DNA from: Dyella nitratireducens
GTDB lineage: Bacteria; Pseudomonadota; Gammaproteobacteria; Xanthomonadales; Rhodanobacteraceae
Reading direction: 5' to 3'
NCBI RefSeq assembly: GCF_014642835.1
Contig: NZ_BMJA01000001.1
Coordinates: forward strand, 2,204,943-2,268,942
DNA length: 64,000 nt
The notes under the pieces were generated by a model, which saw only the letters and a list, made by a program, of their open reading frames with translations, was not told the DNA's origin and did not search any database. Of this stretch, positions 39,525 to 50,204 are shown piece after piece; the first letter of the stretch is position 1; the number at the start of each line of letters is the position of its first letter. A program made the position numbers and the translations under genes.

Positions 39525-42500
39525 ATGAAGAAGGCTCTGGAATTTCTCAAGCGGCTCGGTATGCGCGACCAGCGCAGCACTTCAACGGCGGTTGCGCCGG
39601 CGCCCTTGCTGATGGTGCTTGAGCCTCGCATTGTTTATGACGCATCGGTCGCCGCGGCCGGCATGGCGCAGCACCATGTCGAAGTCAACGCGCACATCGC
39701 TGGCATTCGGCCCCAGATCGTGCACGCGACCGAACTGGCCGCGGCAGTGGGGAGCGACGGCGCAACCCAAGCGCACGCCAGCACGCCTGCACGTAGCCTG
39801 GCCCAGGCGAACCGCGATATGACCAGTAGCCCCCAGGCCGGCCAAGTGGTTTTCATCAACTCCAACGTGGCCAACTATCAACAGTTGATCACGGGACTGC
39901 CGGCAGGCACACGCTATGTGGTACTGAACGCCGATACCGATGGTCTTCAGCAGATCGCCCAGTACCTGCAACAGCACCACGACGTGAGCGCAATCCACCT
40001 CATCTCGCACGGGGCGGACGGCGAATTTCAGGTCGGCGACACGTGGCTCACCGAAGGTGACCTGTCGGCGCATAGCGCCGAGCTTGCGCAGATCGGCGCG
40101 GCCATGAAGCCCGGCGGTGATTTTCTGATTTACGGTTGTGACGTCGCCGAAAACGCGGACGGCAAGGCGTTCGTGCAGCAGATCGCCTCGATTTCCGGAT
40201 TGAACGTGGCGGCGTCGACCGATGCGACAGGTGCGGCGGCGCTGGGCGGCGATTGGGTGCTCGAATACGATGCGGGCGCCGTACATACGCAGGTGATCTT
40301 TTCAACTGCGGCCGAGCAGCAATATGGCGCATTGTTGGCGGTGACGGATGAAACGTATGACAGCCAACTGGGCTACGTTACGCCAGGCGGCGCAACGGGA
40401 GTTACGTCGTTTTCGCTCGATGGCTTCACGTACACGATGGATCAGCCTGTCGAGTTTGCCGTTGACAGTACAACTGTCAATCAAGGCGGCACGCCGCCGT
40501 TGAGCACGGGTCCGACCGATGGGGTGCTGTTCGGCAATGTGCAGGGTACGCAATTGACGTCGATGACGATGACGTTGACAAACGGCGACAAGATGGCTGT
40601 CCAGAGTTTCGATGTCGACACATTCGGTGGAGCGGTGACGATCGAGGGACTCAATGCGTCCGGTAGCGTCGTCGCATCAGTTGCCATCAACGGTTCCACG
40701 AGTCATGTGGACCTTTCGAGCAACGCAGGGTTTTCCGGCATTACCAGTCTGAAATTTGTCGAGACGGACGGATTTTTCCTGTCGCCGACATTCAACAACT
40801 TCGCCTATGTCGATCTGTCGTCGCCGCCGACCATGACGGCCAGCGGCGGCAGCACGTCCTTTGTCGAAGCTGACAACGTCGCCTCCACGCCCGTTGTGAT
40901 CGACAGCGGAATCACCTTGAGCGATGGCGATGCGACCACTGCGAAGCAGGGCACGGTCAGTATCACCAGCAATTTCGCGAGCGGCCAGGACTCGCTGGCG
41001 TTCGTAAATACCAATTCCGCGATCTACGGCGATATCAGCGCCTCTTACAGCAGCGGGACCGGTGTGTTGACCCTGACGTCGACGAGCGGCACCGCCACTA
41101 TCGCTCAATGGCAGAACGCGTTCCGTGCAGTGACCTACACGGATACGACAGTGTCGCCGAATACGGCAACGCGCACGATCAGCTTTGAGTTGACGAGCGA
41201 TGCCTATTTCTCGTCCAGTAATACGGTGACGAAAAACGTGACTGTTACGGCGACGGATCAAACGCCGATCGTCACGACGACGGGGCATACGGCGACGTAC
41301 TACACGGGCGGATCGAGCGTGACGATCGATAGCGGCGTCACCGTCAGCGATCTCGACAATACAACGCAATCGTCGGGGACGGTATCGGTCACCGGGGGGT
41401 TCCATAGCGGCGACACGCTGAACTTCACGAACGACGGCTCGACGATGGGCAACATCTCGGGCTCGTACAACGCGGCGACGGGGGTGCTGACGCTGACCTC
41501 TTCCGGCGCCACGGCCACCGATGCGCAGTGGCAACACGCCCTGGATGCCGTCGCGTTTTCGAGCACGAGCACGACGCTCGGCAATCGCACGATTTCGTTC
41601 ACGACGAACGACGGCACGAAAACGAGCGCGGCGGCGACCGACATGGTCAATGTCGCGAATCCCATTCAGATCACGATGGATTCGGGCTCGGCCGCGTTCG
41701 TGGCGGGAGACAACGCGACCTCCACCCCTGTTGCGGTCGACTCGGGCCTGACATTGATCGATGCTGCAACCGGTACGCTCTCGTCGGCGACAGTCGCGAT
41801 CACGGGCGGCTTTGCGAGCGGACAAGACCGGCTCGCGTTCACGAACACGAACGCTGCGACGTTCGGCAATATCGCCGCGTCGTACAGCTCCGCGACAGGC
41901 GTGCTGACACTGACGTCGGCCGGTTCGACCGCGACGGTCGCGCAATGGCAAAGCGCGCTGCAAGCGGTGACTTACACCGACACGGCGGTTACCCCGAACA
42001 ACGCGACGCGTACGGTCAGCTTCGCGGCGACGGACAGTCTGGGCAATACGAGTGCCACGACTACGCGCACGGTGACCGTGACAGACACGGATCAAACGCC
42101 GATCGTGACGACAACGGGCGGCACGACGAGTTATGTGGGCGCAACATCGGCCGTGACGATCGATAGCGGTATCGTGGTCAGCGATCTGGACAATACGACG
42201 CAGGCATCGGGGACGGTATCGATCACCGGAGGGTTCCATAGCGGCGATACGCTGAACTTCACGAACGACGGCGCGACGATGGGCAACATCTCGGGCTCGT
42301 ACAACGCGGCCACAGGGGTGCTGACACTGGCGTCATCCGGTGCGACGGCAACCCTTGCGCAGTGGGATAGCGCGCTTCGCTCGGTGATGTTCTCAAGCAC
42401 GAGCACGACGTACGGCAATCGCACGATTTCGTTCGCGACGAGCGACGGCACGAAGACGAGCGTGGCGGCGACTGACACGGTCACGATCACCGCGCCGCCG

Positions 42501-45500
42501 GTGATCACGACCGATTCGGGTTCGGCTGCATTCGTGGCGGGCGATAACACGGCGTCGACGCCGGTAGTGATCGATTCGGGCATGACGGTGACCGATGGCA
42601 GCGCAACGACGCTGGGCACGACGACCGTTGCGATCACGGGTAACTTCCATAGCGGCGAGGATGTGCTCGCCTTCACGAACGACGGTTCGACGATGGGCAA
42701 CATCGCCGTCCAGTCGTATAACGCCGCGACGGGCGTGTTGACACTGACTTCTTCCGGCGCGACGGCGACGCTGGCGCAATGGCAGAGCGCGCTGCAATCG
42801 GTGACGTACACCGACACGGCCGTCACGCCGAACAATGCGACGCGCACGATCAGCTTCACCTCGGTCGATGGGGCAGGCAACACGAGCGCCACGGCCACGC
42901 GCACGGTGACGGTCACCGACACCGATCAAACGCCGATCGTAACGACGACAGGCGGCACGACGAGCTACGTGGGTGCGTCATCTCCGGTGACGATCGACGG
43001 CGGCATCTCGGTCAGCGATCTGGACAATACGACGCAATCGTCGGGCACGGTATCGATCAGCGGAGGGTTTCATAGCGGCGATACGCTCAGTTTCACCAAC
43101 AATGGCTCGACGATGGGTAACATCGCGGCCTCGTACAACGCGGCCACGGGCGTGCTGACGCTGACATCATCAGGAGCGACGGCGACCGACGCGCAGTGGG
43201 CCAGCGCGTTGTCATCGGTGACGTTCTCCAGCACGAGCACCACCTACGGCAACCGCACGATTTCCTTCGCGACAAGCGACGGCACGAAGACGAGCACCGC
43301 TGTGACCGACGCGGTCAATATCACGGCGCCGCCGACGATCACGACCGATTCGGGTTCGGCCGCGTTCGTGGCGGGCGACAACACGGCGTCGACGCCCGTG
43401 GTAATCGACGGGGGTGTGACGGTGACCGACGGCAGTGCGGCGACACTGGGCACGACAACGGTCGCGATCACGGGCAACTTCCATAGTGGCGAGGACGTGC
43501 TCGCCTTCACGAACGACGGTTCGACGATGGGCAACATCGCCGTCCAGTCGTATAACGCCGCGACGGGCGTGTTGACACTGACTTCTTCCGGCGCGACGGC
43601 GACGCTGGCGCAATGGCAGAGCGCGCTGCAATCGGTGACGTACACCGACACGGCCGTCACGCCGAACAATGCGACGCGCACGATCAGCTTCACCTCGGTC
43701 GATGGGGCAGGCAACACGAGCGCCACGGCCACGCGCACGGTGACGGTCACCGACACCGATCAAACGCCGATCGTAACGACGACAGGTGATACGACGAATT
43801 ACGTAGGGGGCACTTCCGCTGCGACGATCGATGGCAACATTTTGGTCAGCGATCTCGACAATACGACGCAATCGACCGGGACGGTCTCGATCTCGTCCGG
43901 TTTCCACAGCGGCGACACGCTGACGTTCGTCAACACGAGCTCAATGACGTTCGGTAACATCGTTGCTTCATACGATGCGGGAACGGGGGTATTGACGCTG
44001 ACCTCCTCCGGTGCCACGGCTACCGACGCGCAATGGTCCCAGGCCTTGAGTGCGGTGACATTCTCGGCCAGCTCGAGCGCGACGCCGGGCAATCGCACGA
44101 TTTCGTTCACTGTCAACGATGGCATCAAAAACAGCGCGGTGGGGACGGATACGGTGGCATTGCTTGGTCCGCCTACCATCGTGACCGATTCGGGTTCGGC
44201 TGCGTTCGTGGCGGGCGACAATGTGACGTCCATGCCCGTCGTCATCGATTCGGGATTGAGCCTGACGGACGGCACGTCGCCGACATTGGCTTCGGCTACC
44301 GTTGCGATCACCGGCAACTTCCGGAGTGGCGAGGACGTGCTCGCGTTCACGAACACGAGTTCGGCGACGTTCGGCAACATTGCGGCGTCCTACAACGCGG
44401 CAACAGGCGTGCTGTTGCTGACGTCTTCCGGCACATCGGCGACGCTTGCGCAGTGGCAGGCGGCGCTCGATGCGGTGACGTACACCGACACGGCCATCAC
44501 GCCCAACAACGCTACGCGCACCATCAGCTTCCAAGCTATCGACACCGGCGCCTTTCTGAGCAACACGGCTACGCGCACGGTCACGGTCACTGATACCGAC
44601 CAGACGCCAATCGTGACGACCACGGGTGGAACCACAAACTACGTAGGCGGTACGTCGGCCACGACGATCGACAGCGGTATCTCGGTCAGTGACAGCGATA
44701 ACAGCACGCAATCAGTGGGCAACGTCTCGATTACCTCGGGCTTCCACAATGGCGATACGCTTAGCTTCACGAATACCAGCTCGGCCACCTTCGGCAATAT
44801 CATCGGTTCGTACAACTCGGCGACTGGCGTGTTGACGCTGACCTCGTCGGGTGCCGTGGCCTCTGATGTGCAGTGGGCTAATGCACTTTCCGCCGTAACG
44901 TTCTCAGCGAGCACGACGGCGACGCCTGGCGACAGGACGATCGCTTTCACGACCAATGACGGCATCAAGACGAGCGCCGCGGCCACCGATACAGTGGATG
45001 TGCTCGCGCCACCGGTGGTTACGACAGATGCCGGTTCCGCCTCATTCGTGGCCGGCGACAACACGACCTCGACGCCGGTAGCAATCGATTCGGGCCTGAT
45101 CATTACGGACGGTGGGGCATCGACGCTGGCCACCGCCACCGTCGCGGTTACGGGCAACTTCCACGCCAGTGAGGACGTGCTGGCGTTCATCAATGACGGC
45201 ACGACGATGGGCAACATCAGTGCTTCGTACAATGCAGCCACGGGCGTGCTGACACTGACCTCGGCGGGTGCCACAGCCACGCTCACGCAATGGCAAAGCG
45301 CACTCGACTCGGTCACCTACACGGATACTGCCATCACGCCGAATACGGCGACGCGCACGATCAGCTTCACCGTGGTAGATGCAGGCGCTGTAACGAGCAA
45401 TACAGCCACGCGCACGGTTACAGTGGCCGATACGGACCAGACGCCGATCGTAGCGACTTCGGGTGGCTCGGCGGCATTTGTGGCGGGTGACAATACCGTG

Positions 45501-47876
45501 TCGACACCCGTGGTGATCGATGGCGGCATCACCGTGTCCGATCGCGACAACACCACGCTGGCGTCGGCCACCGTGGCCATCACCGGCAATTTCCACAGCG
45601 GCGAAGACGTGCTGGCGTTCACCAATGACAGCGCGACGATGGGCAACATCACCGCGTCGTACGATCCGGCGACTGGCGTGCTCACGCTTACCTCGTCCGG
45701 CGCGACGGCAACGGTCGCGCAGTGGCAAGCAGCGCTGGCTTCGATTACCTATACCGATACGGCCATCACGCCGAACAATGCTGCGCGCACGATCAGTTTT
45801 ACTGTCAACGATGGTGTGGAGAACAGTGCCGCGTCGACGCGCGCGGTCACTGTCACCGATACGGACCAGACGCCCATCATCACGACTTCGGTTGGAAGCG
45901 TTTCGTTTGTAGCCGGCGATAACACGGTCTCGACACCAGTGTTGATCGATACCGGCATCACGCTGTCGGACCGCGACAACACCACGCTGGCGTCGGCCAC
46001 CGTGGCCATTACCGGCAATTTCCACAGCGGCGAGGACGTACTCGCATTTACCAACGACGGCGCGACGATGGGCAACATCAGCGCGTCGTACGACGCGGCG
46101 ACCGGGGTACTCACGCTTACTTCCTCCGGTGCTACGGCGACACTGTCGCAGTGGCAGTCGGCGCTGGATTCGATCACCTATACCGATACCGCCATCACGC
46201 CGAACAACGCCACGCGGACGATCAGCTTTGCTGTCAATGATGGTGTGAAGAGCAGTGCCGCGGCGATACGGTCGGTCACGGTTACCGATACCGATCAAAC
46301 ACCCATCATTACGACGTCGGGCGGAAGCGCCTCATTCACCGCTGGCGACAACACCGTATCGACACCAGTGCAGATCGATACCGGCATCACGCTGTCGGAC
46401 CGGGACAACACCACGCTGGCTTCAGCTACGGTGGCTATTACCGGCAACTTCCACGCCGGTGAAGACGTACTCGCATTCGCTAACGACGGCGCCACGATGG
46501 GCAACATCACCGCGTCGTACGATGCGGCGAGCGGCGTGCTCACGCTTACATCCTCGGGTGCTACGGCGACATTGGCGCAATGGCAGGCAGCGCTGAAGTC
46601 GATCACCTATACCGATACCGCCATCACGCCGAACAACGCCACGCGCACGATCAGCTTCACCATCAACGATGGCGTCAAGACCAGCCTTGCAGCGATGCGC
46701 TCGGTGACGGTCACCGACGTCGACCAGACACCTGTCGTCACGACTTCCAGCGGCACTGCGGTCTTCGGCGGCATCGGGCATACCGCGCCGGTGTTGATTG
46801 ATCCTGGCATTACCGTCTCCGACCGTGACAACGCCACGCTTGCAAGCGCCACCGTATCCATCGTCTCCGGTTTCCACCGCGGTGAGGACCGCTTGTTGTT
46901 CGTCAACAACAGCACGTCCACGGGCAACATCATCGGCTCATACGATGTGTCGACGGGTATATTGACGCTCACGTCTGCTGGCGATACGGCCACGCTGGCG
47001 CAATGGCAAGCTGCGCTGGCCTCGGTAGCGTATACGGATACGTCGCTCACGGCTGCTGCTGGCAACCGGACCATCGCCTTTGTGGTAAACGACGGCACGG
47101 TAGATAGTGCTGCCGCGACGCGCGCAATCACTGTCAACGCGGGCTTCAAGGGCGTGACCTCTGTGCCGGCTGAGCCGCCTGTGCTACCCGTTGCACCGAC
47201 GACAGCAGAGACGGTGGATGTTTTGGCGAGCGAACCTGTCGTGCTGGATGCACTCGCACCAGAACTCGTACCAGGTCAACCCACGCTGCTTTTCCATACG
47301 GCAACTTTCACTGCCCCAAGCGCGCAACAAAACAGCCGTCCTGACGTGCTGGGCGAGACGCAGGTCAAGGCGCAGCCAATGGCGTTGCCCAAGTCAATCG
47401 TCGCGCCATTCAACGTGCCGGTTGTTACCGAACATCAAGCTGCTGCGCCGGGAGCCAGGTTCGCGCTGGCGCTTACCCCATGGGTGAGCGAAAACGCGAG
47501 AATCGTTGCCGTGACACAGGCCAATGGTCGCGCGCTGCCAAGTTGGGCGCACTACGACGCGGCCACCGGCCAGTTGCAAGGCCATGCGCCAGCACGCGGA
47601 CACGGGCCACGCGAATTGCGCCTGCTCGTGGCCATGCGTGACCAAGAAGGACATCAGTCGTATCGCGAAATCGTGCTCGATTTCGGCAATGGCCACACGT
47701 CTCACGCCAAGCTTCATCGCGGTACGCAGCATGTACCAACTATTGCCACAAAGCCCTCGCTGAGTGAGCAGTTCGAACGCGAGCGGCGCAGCTTCCATGT
47801 CGTTCGTTCTGTACCCATGCAGCATGAAGATTCGACGCCCGCAGTGCGCTCTTCGATGTCTGCCACGCACACTTGA
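39525..47876 (+). CDS. Giant LEPR/DUF4347 repeat surface protein
   Basis: The 2783-residue protein starts at ATG 39525 (GGAGAG about eight bases upstream). It has no classical signal peptide. The N-terminus carries LEPRIVYDA (residues 32-40), a motif of type I-secreted giant proteins, then DUF4347 (about 106-268; VVFINSNVANYQQLI, LISHGADGEFQ, FLIYGCDVAEN), and a beta-domain (about 274-430). Fifteen repeats of about 135-145 residues fill 435-2540, each with the core NFxSGEDxLxF, ATGVLTLTSSGATAT and AQWQxAL. A cadherin-like putative Ig domain follows (about 2646-2722). No RTX nonapeptides or clear C-terminal secretion signal are visible. It leads a five-gene export operon. Confidence 0.93.
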   Translation: MKKALEFLKRLGMRDQRSTSTAVAPAPLLMVLEPRIVYDASVAAAGMAQHHVEVNAHIAGIRPQIVHATELAAAVGSDGATQAHASTPARSLAQANRDMTSSPQAGQVVFINSNVANYQQLITGLPAGTRYVVLNADTDGLQQIAQYLQQHHDVSAIHLISHGADGEFQVGDTWLTEGDLSAHSAELAQIGAAMKPGGDFLIYGCDVAENADGKAFVQQIASISGLNVAASTDATGAAALGGDWVLEYDAGAVHTQVIFSTAAEQQYGALLAVTDETYDSQLGYVTPGGATGVTSFSLDGFTYTMDQPVEFAVDSTTVNQGGTPPLSTGPTDGVLFGNVQGTQLTSMTMTLTNGDKMAVQSFDVDTFGGAVTIEGLNASGSVVASVAINGSTSHVDLSSNAGFSGITSLKFVETDGFFLSPTFNNFAYVDLSSPPTMTASGGSTSFVEADNVASTPVVIDSGITLSDGDATTAKQGTVSITSNFASGQDSLAFVNTNSAIYGDISASYSSGTGVLTLTSTSGTATIAQWQNAFRAVTYTDTTVSPNTATRTISFELTSDAYFSSSNTVTKNVTVTATDQTPIVTTTGHTATYYTGGSSVTIDSGVTVSDLDNTTQSSGTVSVTGGFHSGDTLNFTNDGSTMGNISGSYNAATGVLTLTSSGATATDAQWQHALDAVAFSSTSTTLGNRTISFTTNDGTKTSAAATDMVNVANPIQITMDSGSAAFVAGDNATSTPVAVDSGLTLIDAATGTLSSATVAITGGFASGQDRLAFTNTNAATFGNIAASYSSATGVLTLTSAGSTATVAQWQSALQAVTYTDTAVTPNNATRTVSFAATDSLGNTSATTTRTVTVTDTDQTPIVTTTGGTTSYVGATSAVTIDSGIVVSDLDNTTQASGTVSITGGFHSGDTLNFTNDGATMGNISGSYNAATGVLTLASSGATATLAQWDSALRSVMFSSTSTTYGNRTISFATSDGTKTSVAATDTVTITAPPVITTDSGSAAFVAGDNTASTPVVIDSGMTVTDGSATTLGTTTVAITGNFHSGEDVLAFTNDGSTMGNIAVQSYNAATGVLTLTSSGATATLAQWQSALQSVTYTDTAVTPNNATRTISFTSVDGAGNTSATATRTVTVTDTDQTPIVTTTGGTTSYVGASSPVTIDGGISVSDLDNTTQSSGTVSISGGFHSGDTLSFTNNGSTMGNIAASYNAATGVLTLTSSGATATDAQWASALSSVTFSSTSTTYGNRTISFATSDGTKTSTAVTDAVNITAPPTITTDSGSAAFVAGDNTASTPVVIDGGVTVTDGSAATLGTTTVAITGNFHSGEDVLAFTNDGSTMGNIAVQSYNAATGVLTLTSSGATATLAQWQSALQSVTYTDTAVTPNNATRTISFTSVDGAGNTSATATRTVTVTDTDQTPIVTTTGDTTNYVGGTSAATIDGNILVSDLDNTTQSTGTVSISSGFHSGDTLTFVNTSSMTFGNIVASYDAGTGVLTLTSSGATATDAQWSQALSAVTFSASSSATPGNRTISFTVNDGIKNSAVGTDTVALLGPPTIVTDSGSAAFVAGDNVTSMPVVIDSGLSLTDGTSPTLASATVAITGNFRSGEDVLAFTNTSSATFGNIAASYNAATGVLLLTSSGTSATLAQWQAALDAVTYTDTAITPNNATRTISFQAIDTGAFLSNTATRTVTVTDTDQTPIVTTTGGTTNYVGGTSATTIDSGISVSDSDNSTQSVGNVSITSGFHNGDTLSFTNTSSATFGNIIGSYNSATGVLTLTSSGAVASDVQWANALSAVTFSASTTATPGDRTIAFTTNDGIKTSAAATDTVDVLAPPVVTTDAGSASFVAGDNTTSTPVAIDSGLIITDGGASTLATATVAVTGNFHASEDVLAFINDGTTMGNISASYNAATGVLTLTSAGATATLTQWQSALDSVTYTDTAITPNTATRTISFTVVDAGAVTSNTATRTVTVADTDQTPIVATSGGSAAFVAGDNTVSTPVVIDGGITVSDRDNTTLASATVAITGNFHSGEDVLAFTNDSATMGNITASYDPATGVLTLTSSGATATVAQWQAALASITYTDTAITPNNAARTISFTVNDGVENSAASTRAVTVTDTDQTPIITTSVGSVSFVAGDNTVSTPVLIDTGITLSDRDNTTLASATVAITGNFHSGEDVLAFTNDGATMGNISASYDAATGVLTLTSSGATATLSQWQSALDSITYTDTAITPNNATRTISFAVNDGVKSSAAAIRSVTVTDTDQTPIITTSGGSASFTAGDNTVSTPVQIDTGITLSDRDNTTLASATVAITGNFHAGEDVLAFANDGATMGNITASYDAASGVLTLTSSGATATLAQWQAALKSITYTDTAITPNNATRTISFTINDGVKTSLAAMRSVTVTDVDQTPVVTTSSGTAVFGGIGHTAPVLIDPGITVSDRDNATLASATVSIVSGFHRGEDRLLFVNNSTSTGNIIGSYDVSTGILTLTSAGDTATLAQWQAALASVAYTDTSLTAAAGNRTIAFVVNDGTVDSAAATRAITVNAGFKGVTSVPAEPPVLPVAPTTAETVDVLASEPVVLDALAPELVPGQPTLLFHTATFTAPSAQQNSRPDVLGETQVKAQPMALPKSIVAPFNVPVVTEHQAAAPGARFALALTPWVSENARIVAVTQANGRALPSWAHYDAATGQLQGHAPARGHGPRELRLLVAMRDQEGHQSYREIVLDFGNGHTSHAKLHRGTQHVPTIATKPSLSEQFERERRSFHVVRSVPMQHEDSTPAVRSSMSATHT
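42664..43786 (+). repeat. Perfect 289-base direct repeat inside the LEPR gene
   Basis: The sequence 42664-42952 is identical to 43498-43786 over all 289 bases, 834 bases apart, although surrounding repeats differ at many positions. Each copy encodes the second half of one type A repeat and its junction to a type B repeat. This points to recent gene conversion or duplication. Confidence 0.9.
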
Positions 47877-47903
47877 CACGATCATAGAATAGGGGATATC
47901 AAC

Positions 47904-49445
47904 GTGAATTCGCCTTTTCCCGCTGCGCGTACCGGTACCTGGCTTCGCCGCACTCCGCTGATGCTTGCATTGTCGACGGTGGTGTTGCTATCCGGTTGCG
48001 CCATTCATCCAAAACCGTTCACGGACGCTGAACGCGCGCACATGGCGGCAACCGAGCGCACCGAGATGTTCAGCCAGCAGGATCCGGTGAATGGTCCAAT
48101 CACGCTCGACGAGGCACTGGCGCGGGCGATCCGCTTCAACCTCGACCAGCGGCAGAAGATGATGGAGGAGGCGCTCGCGCAACGGCAACTGGATCTTTCC
48201 AACTTCGATCTGCTGCCGAAATTGACGGCGGCAGCCGGCTACACCGCGCGCAATCACGAGCTGGCTTCGCGCTCGGTGCTGCTCAACAATCCAAGCGAAA
48301 CCACGGTACCGCCGTCGTATTCCACCGACAAGGACATGCATACTGCGGACCTCTCGTTCTCCTGGAACTTGCTCGATTTCGGCGTGAGTTACTATGAGGC
48401 GAAAGAGCAGGCCGATCGTGTGCTGGTGGTACAGCAGCGCCGCCGCAAGGTGGTGCAATTGCTGATGCAGCAAGTACGCGAGGCGTACTGGGAAGCAGCG
48501 GGCGCCGAGCGCATTCATGACCGCATTGGCCCGCTGCTCGGCGCGGCGCAGTCAGCGCTTGACGATTCCAAGCGCGAGCAACAGGCACAACTGGCCTCGC
48601 CGCTGGATACACTCAATTACCAGCATGAACTGCTCGACCTCATGCGACAGTTGGAACTGGTACGCGACCAGCTCGAAGAGGCCAAGCCTAGGCTTGCTTC
48701 GCTGATGAACCTCGATCCTGGTAAGGAATTCACGCTTGCGCCGCCGGCCGGTTTCGACGAACCGCAATTCGACATGCCCGTCGCGCAGATGGAAACCACC
48801 GCTTTGGAGCGTCGTCCGGAGCTGCTCGAAGCAGGCTACAACGAGCGCATCGGCGTCAATGAAACGCACGAGGCGATGGCCAAACTGTTGCCGGGCATCC
48901 AGGTGGAGTTGGGTGAGCATTACGACAGCAACAGTTTTCTCGCCTTCCATACCTGGCGTGATGCCGGGCTGAGCGTGAGCTGGAATCTCTTAAATGTGCT
49001 GAACGTGAAGAACATCCGAGGCGAGGCCAAGGCCCAGCTTGACGTTGCGCGCGTCCAGCGCGAGGCATTGGCGATGGCAGTGCTGACGCAGGTGCATGTA
49101 GCGCGCACCGACCTGGCTGCCAAGCGCCGTCAGTTCGAGCTGCTCAAGCAGATGAATGACGTGGATCAACAGATCCTCGAACATACGCGCAACGCGGCCA
49201 ATGCGAATGCGGTCGGCAAGCTCAACGAGATCCGGGCGGCAGCCGGCGCGATGATGGCGGAGTTGCGCCTGTATCAGAGCTACGGTGAACTTGAAAGCGC
49301 CTATGGACAATTGCTTGCCACGCTTGGCCTGGATCCGGTACCCGATGCCGTGAAGTCGCACGACTTGGCTGCATTGGAGCAGGCGATCGATCAGGAGCAA
49401 AAGCATTGGGACACCCTCGCCCAGGGAGGCGGCAACAAATCATGA
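47904..49445 (+). CDS. TolC-like outer-membrane lipoprotein of the LEPR operon
   Basis: The 513-residue protein starts at GTG 47904, 27 bases after the giant gene, with AGGGGAT upstream. A lipoprotein signal ends VVLLSGC with Cys at residue 32. Two OEP-type helical repeats follow: ITLDEALARAIRFNLDQRQKMMEEALAQRQLDLSNFDLLPKL near 65-115 and RRPELLEAGYNERIGVNETHEAMAKLLPGIQVELG near 295-330. It would form the trimeric outer-membrane channel for export of the giant protein. It is a different branch from the NodT-type channel at 3764. Lipidation is less usual in type I channels but common in efflux ones. Confidence 0.9.
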   Translation: MNSPFPAARTGTWLRRTPLMLALSTVVLLSGCAIHPKPFTDAERAHMAATERTEMFSQQDPVNGPITLDEALARAIRFNLDQRQKMMEEALAQRQLDLSNFDLLPKLTAAAGYTARNHELASRSVLLNNPSETTVPPSYSTDKDMHTADLSFSWNLLDFGVSYYEAKEQADRVLVVQQRRRKVVQLLMQQVREAYWEAAGAERIHDRIGPLLGAAQSALDDSKREQQAQLASPLDTLNYQHELLDLMRQLELVRDQLEEAKPRLASLMNLDPGKEFTLAPPAGFDEPQFDMPVAQMETTALERRPELLEAGYNERIGVNETHEAMAKLLPGIQVELGEHYDSNSFLAFHTWRDAGLSVSWNLLNVLNVKNIRGEAKAQLDVARVQREALAMAVLTQVHVARTDLAAKRRQFELLKQMNDVDQQILEHTRNAANANAVGKLNEIRAAAGAMMAELRLYQSYGELESAYGQLLATLGLDPVPDAVKSHDLAALEQAIDQEQKHWDTLAQGGGNKS

Positions 49446-50197
49446 AGTTGCGCAGTATCGCTTTTGGCTACATCGTCTTGGCGATGTGGCCGACGCATCA
49501 GAGTAACGCGGCAGATCAACCACACCCGGCAGCCGATGACGGACGCATCCGCGTCCAATTGGTTTCACGCGATGAGGTAGAGCTATCCAGCGAGATAGCC
49601 GGGAAGATCGCCACGCTGCCATTTCGCGACGGCGATGCGTTCCACGTCGGGCAAACGCTGGTTTCGATCGACTGCGCACTCTACGACGCACAATTGCACA
49701 AGGCGCAGGCCGAATCAGAAGCCGCACAGGAGCTGCTGCAGGCCGATGCCAAGCTGGCCCAGTTCCACTCGGTCGGCGAGCTGGAAGTGGCACAGGCACG
49801 CGGCAAGGCCAAAGGCAGCGCTGCCGAAGTGGCCTACATGCAGGCCACCGTACACAACTGCGTGATCAGTGCGCCGTTCTCCGGCCGTGTGGTCAAGCGC
49901 ACGGCCGCACCCGATCAATTCGTGGAGGCAGGCAAACCGCTGCTGACCATCGTCGATACCAGCCACCTGGAATTGAAGATGATCGTGCCTTCGAAATGGC
50001 TGGCCTGGATGAAGCCAGGGCGCCCGTTGACCGTACAAGTCGATGAAGTTGGCAAGACTTATGACGCACGCGTTGCACGGATCGGCGCGCGCGTGGATCC
50101 CGTCACGCAAACGGTAGACGTTACGGCCGCGCTGACCGGCGAGGTTCCCGAACTTCTGCCTGGCATGAGTGGCTGGGCCACATTCGCTAAACCGTAA
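49442..50197 (+). CDS. Short periplasmic adaptor (HlyD/AcrA type) of the LEPR operon
   Basis: The 251-residue protein starts at ATG 49442 inside the stop of the channel gene (ATGA), so the two are coupled. An N-terminal Sec signal ends about residue 22 (HQSNAA). The lipoyl barrel-sandwich halves are VELSSEIAGKIATLPFRDGD and CVISAPFSGRVVKRTAAPDQFVEAGKPLLTI, joined by a short alpha-hairpin. A beta-barrel segment follows (LEL KMIVPSKWLAWM, then VDPVTQTVDVTAAL). It is shorter than usual adaptors and lacks a membrane anchor, so it may be a soluble periplasmic part linking channel and inner-membrane partners. Confidence 0.85.
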   Translation: MKLRSIAFGYIVLAMWPTHQSNAADQPHPAADDGRIRVQLVSRDEVELSSEIAGKIATLPFRDGDAFHVGQTLVSIDCALYDAQLHKAQAESEAAQELLQADAKLAQFHSVGELEVAQARGKAKGSAAEVAYMQATVHNCVISAPFSGRVVKRTAAPDQFVEAGKPLLTIVDTSHLELKMIVPSKWLAWMKPGRPLTVQVDEVGKTYDARVARIGARVDPVTQTVDVTAALTGEVPELLPGMSGWATFAKP

Positions 50198-50204
50198 CAG
50201 TGTC

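Noticed and set aside
45042-46298. Long Arg/Asp-rich frames antisense to the LEPR gene
   Set aside because: Their composition and periodicity mirror the plus-strand repeats. There is no start context, and the plus-strand protein is coherent throughout.
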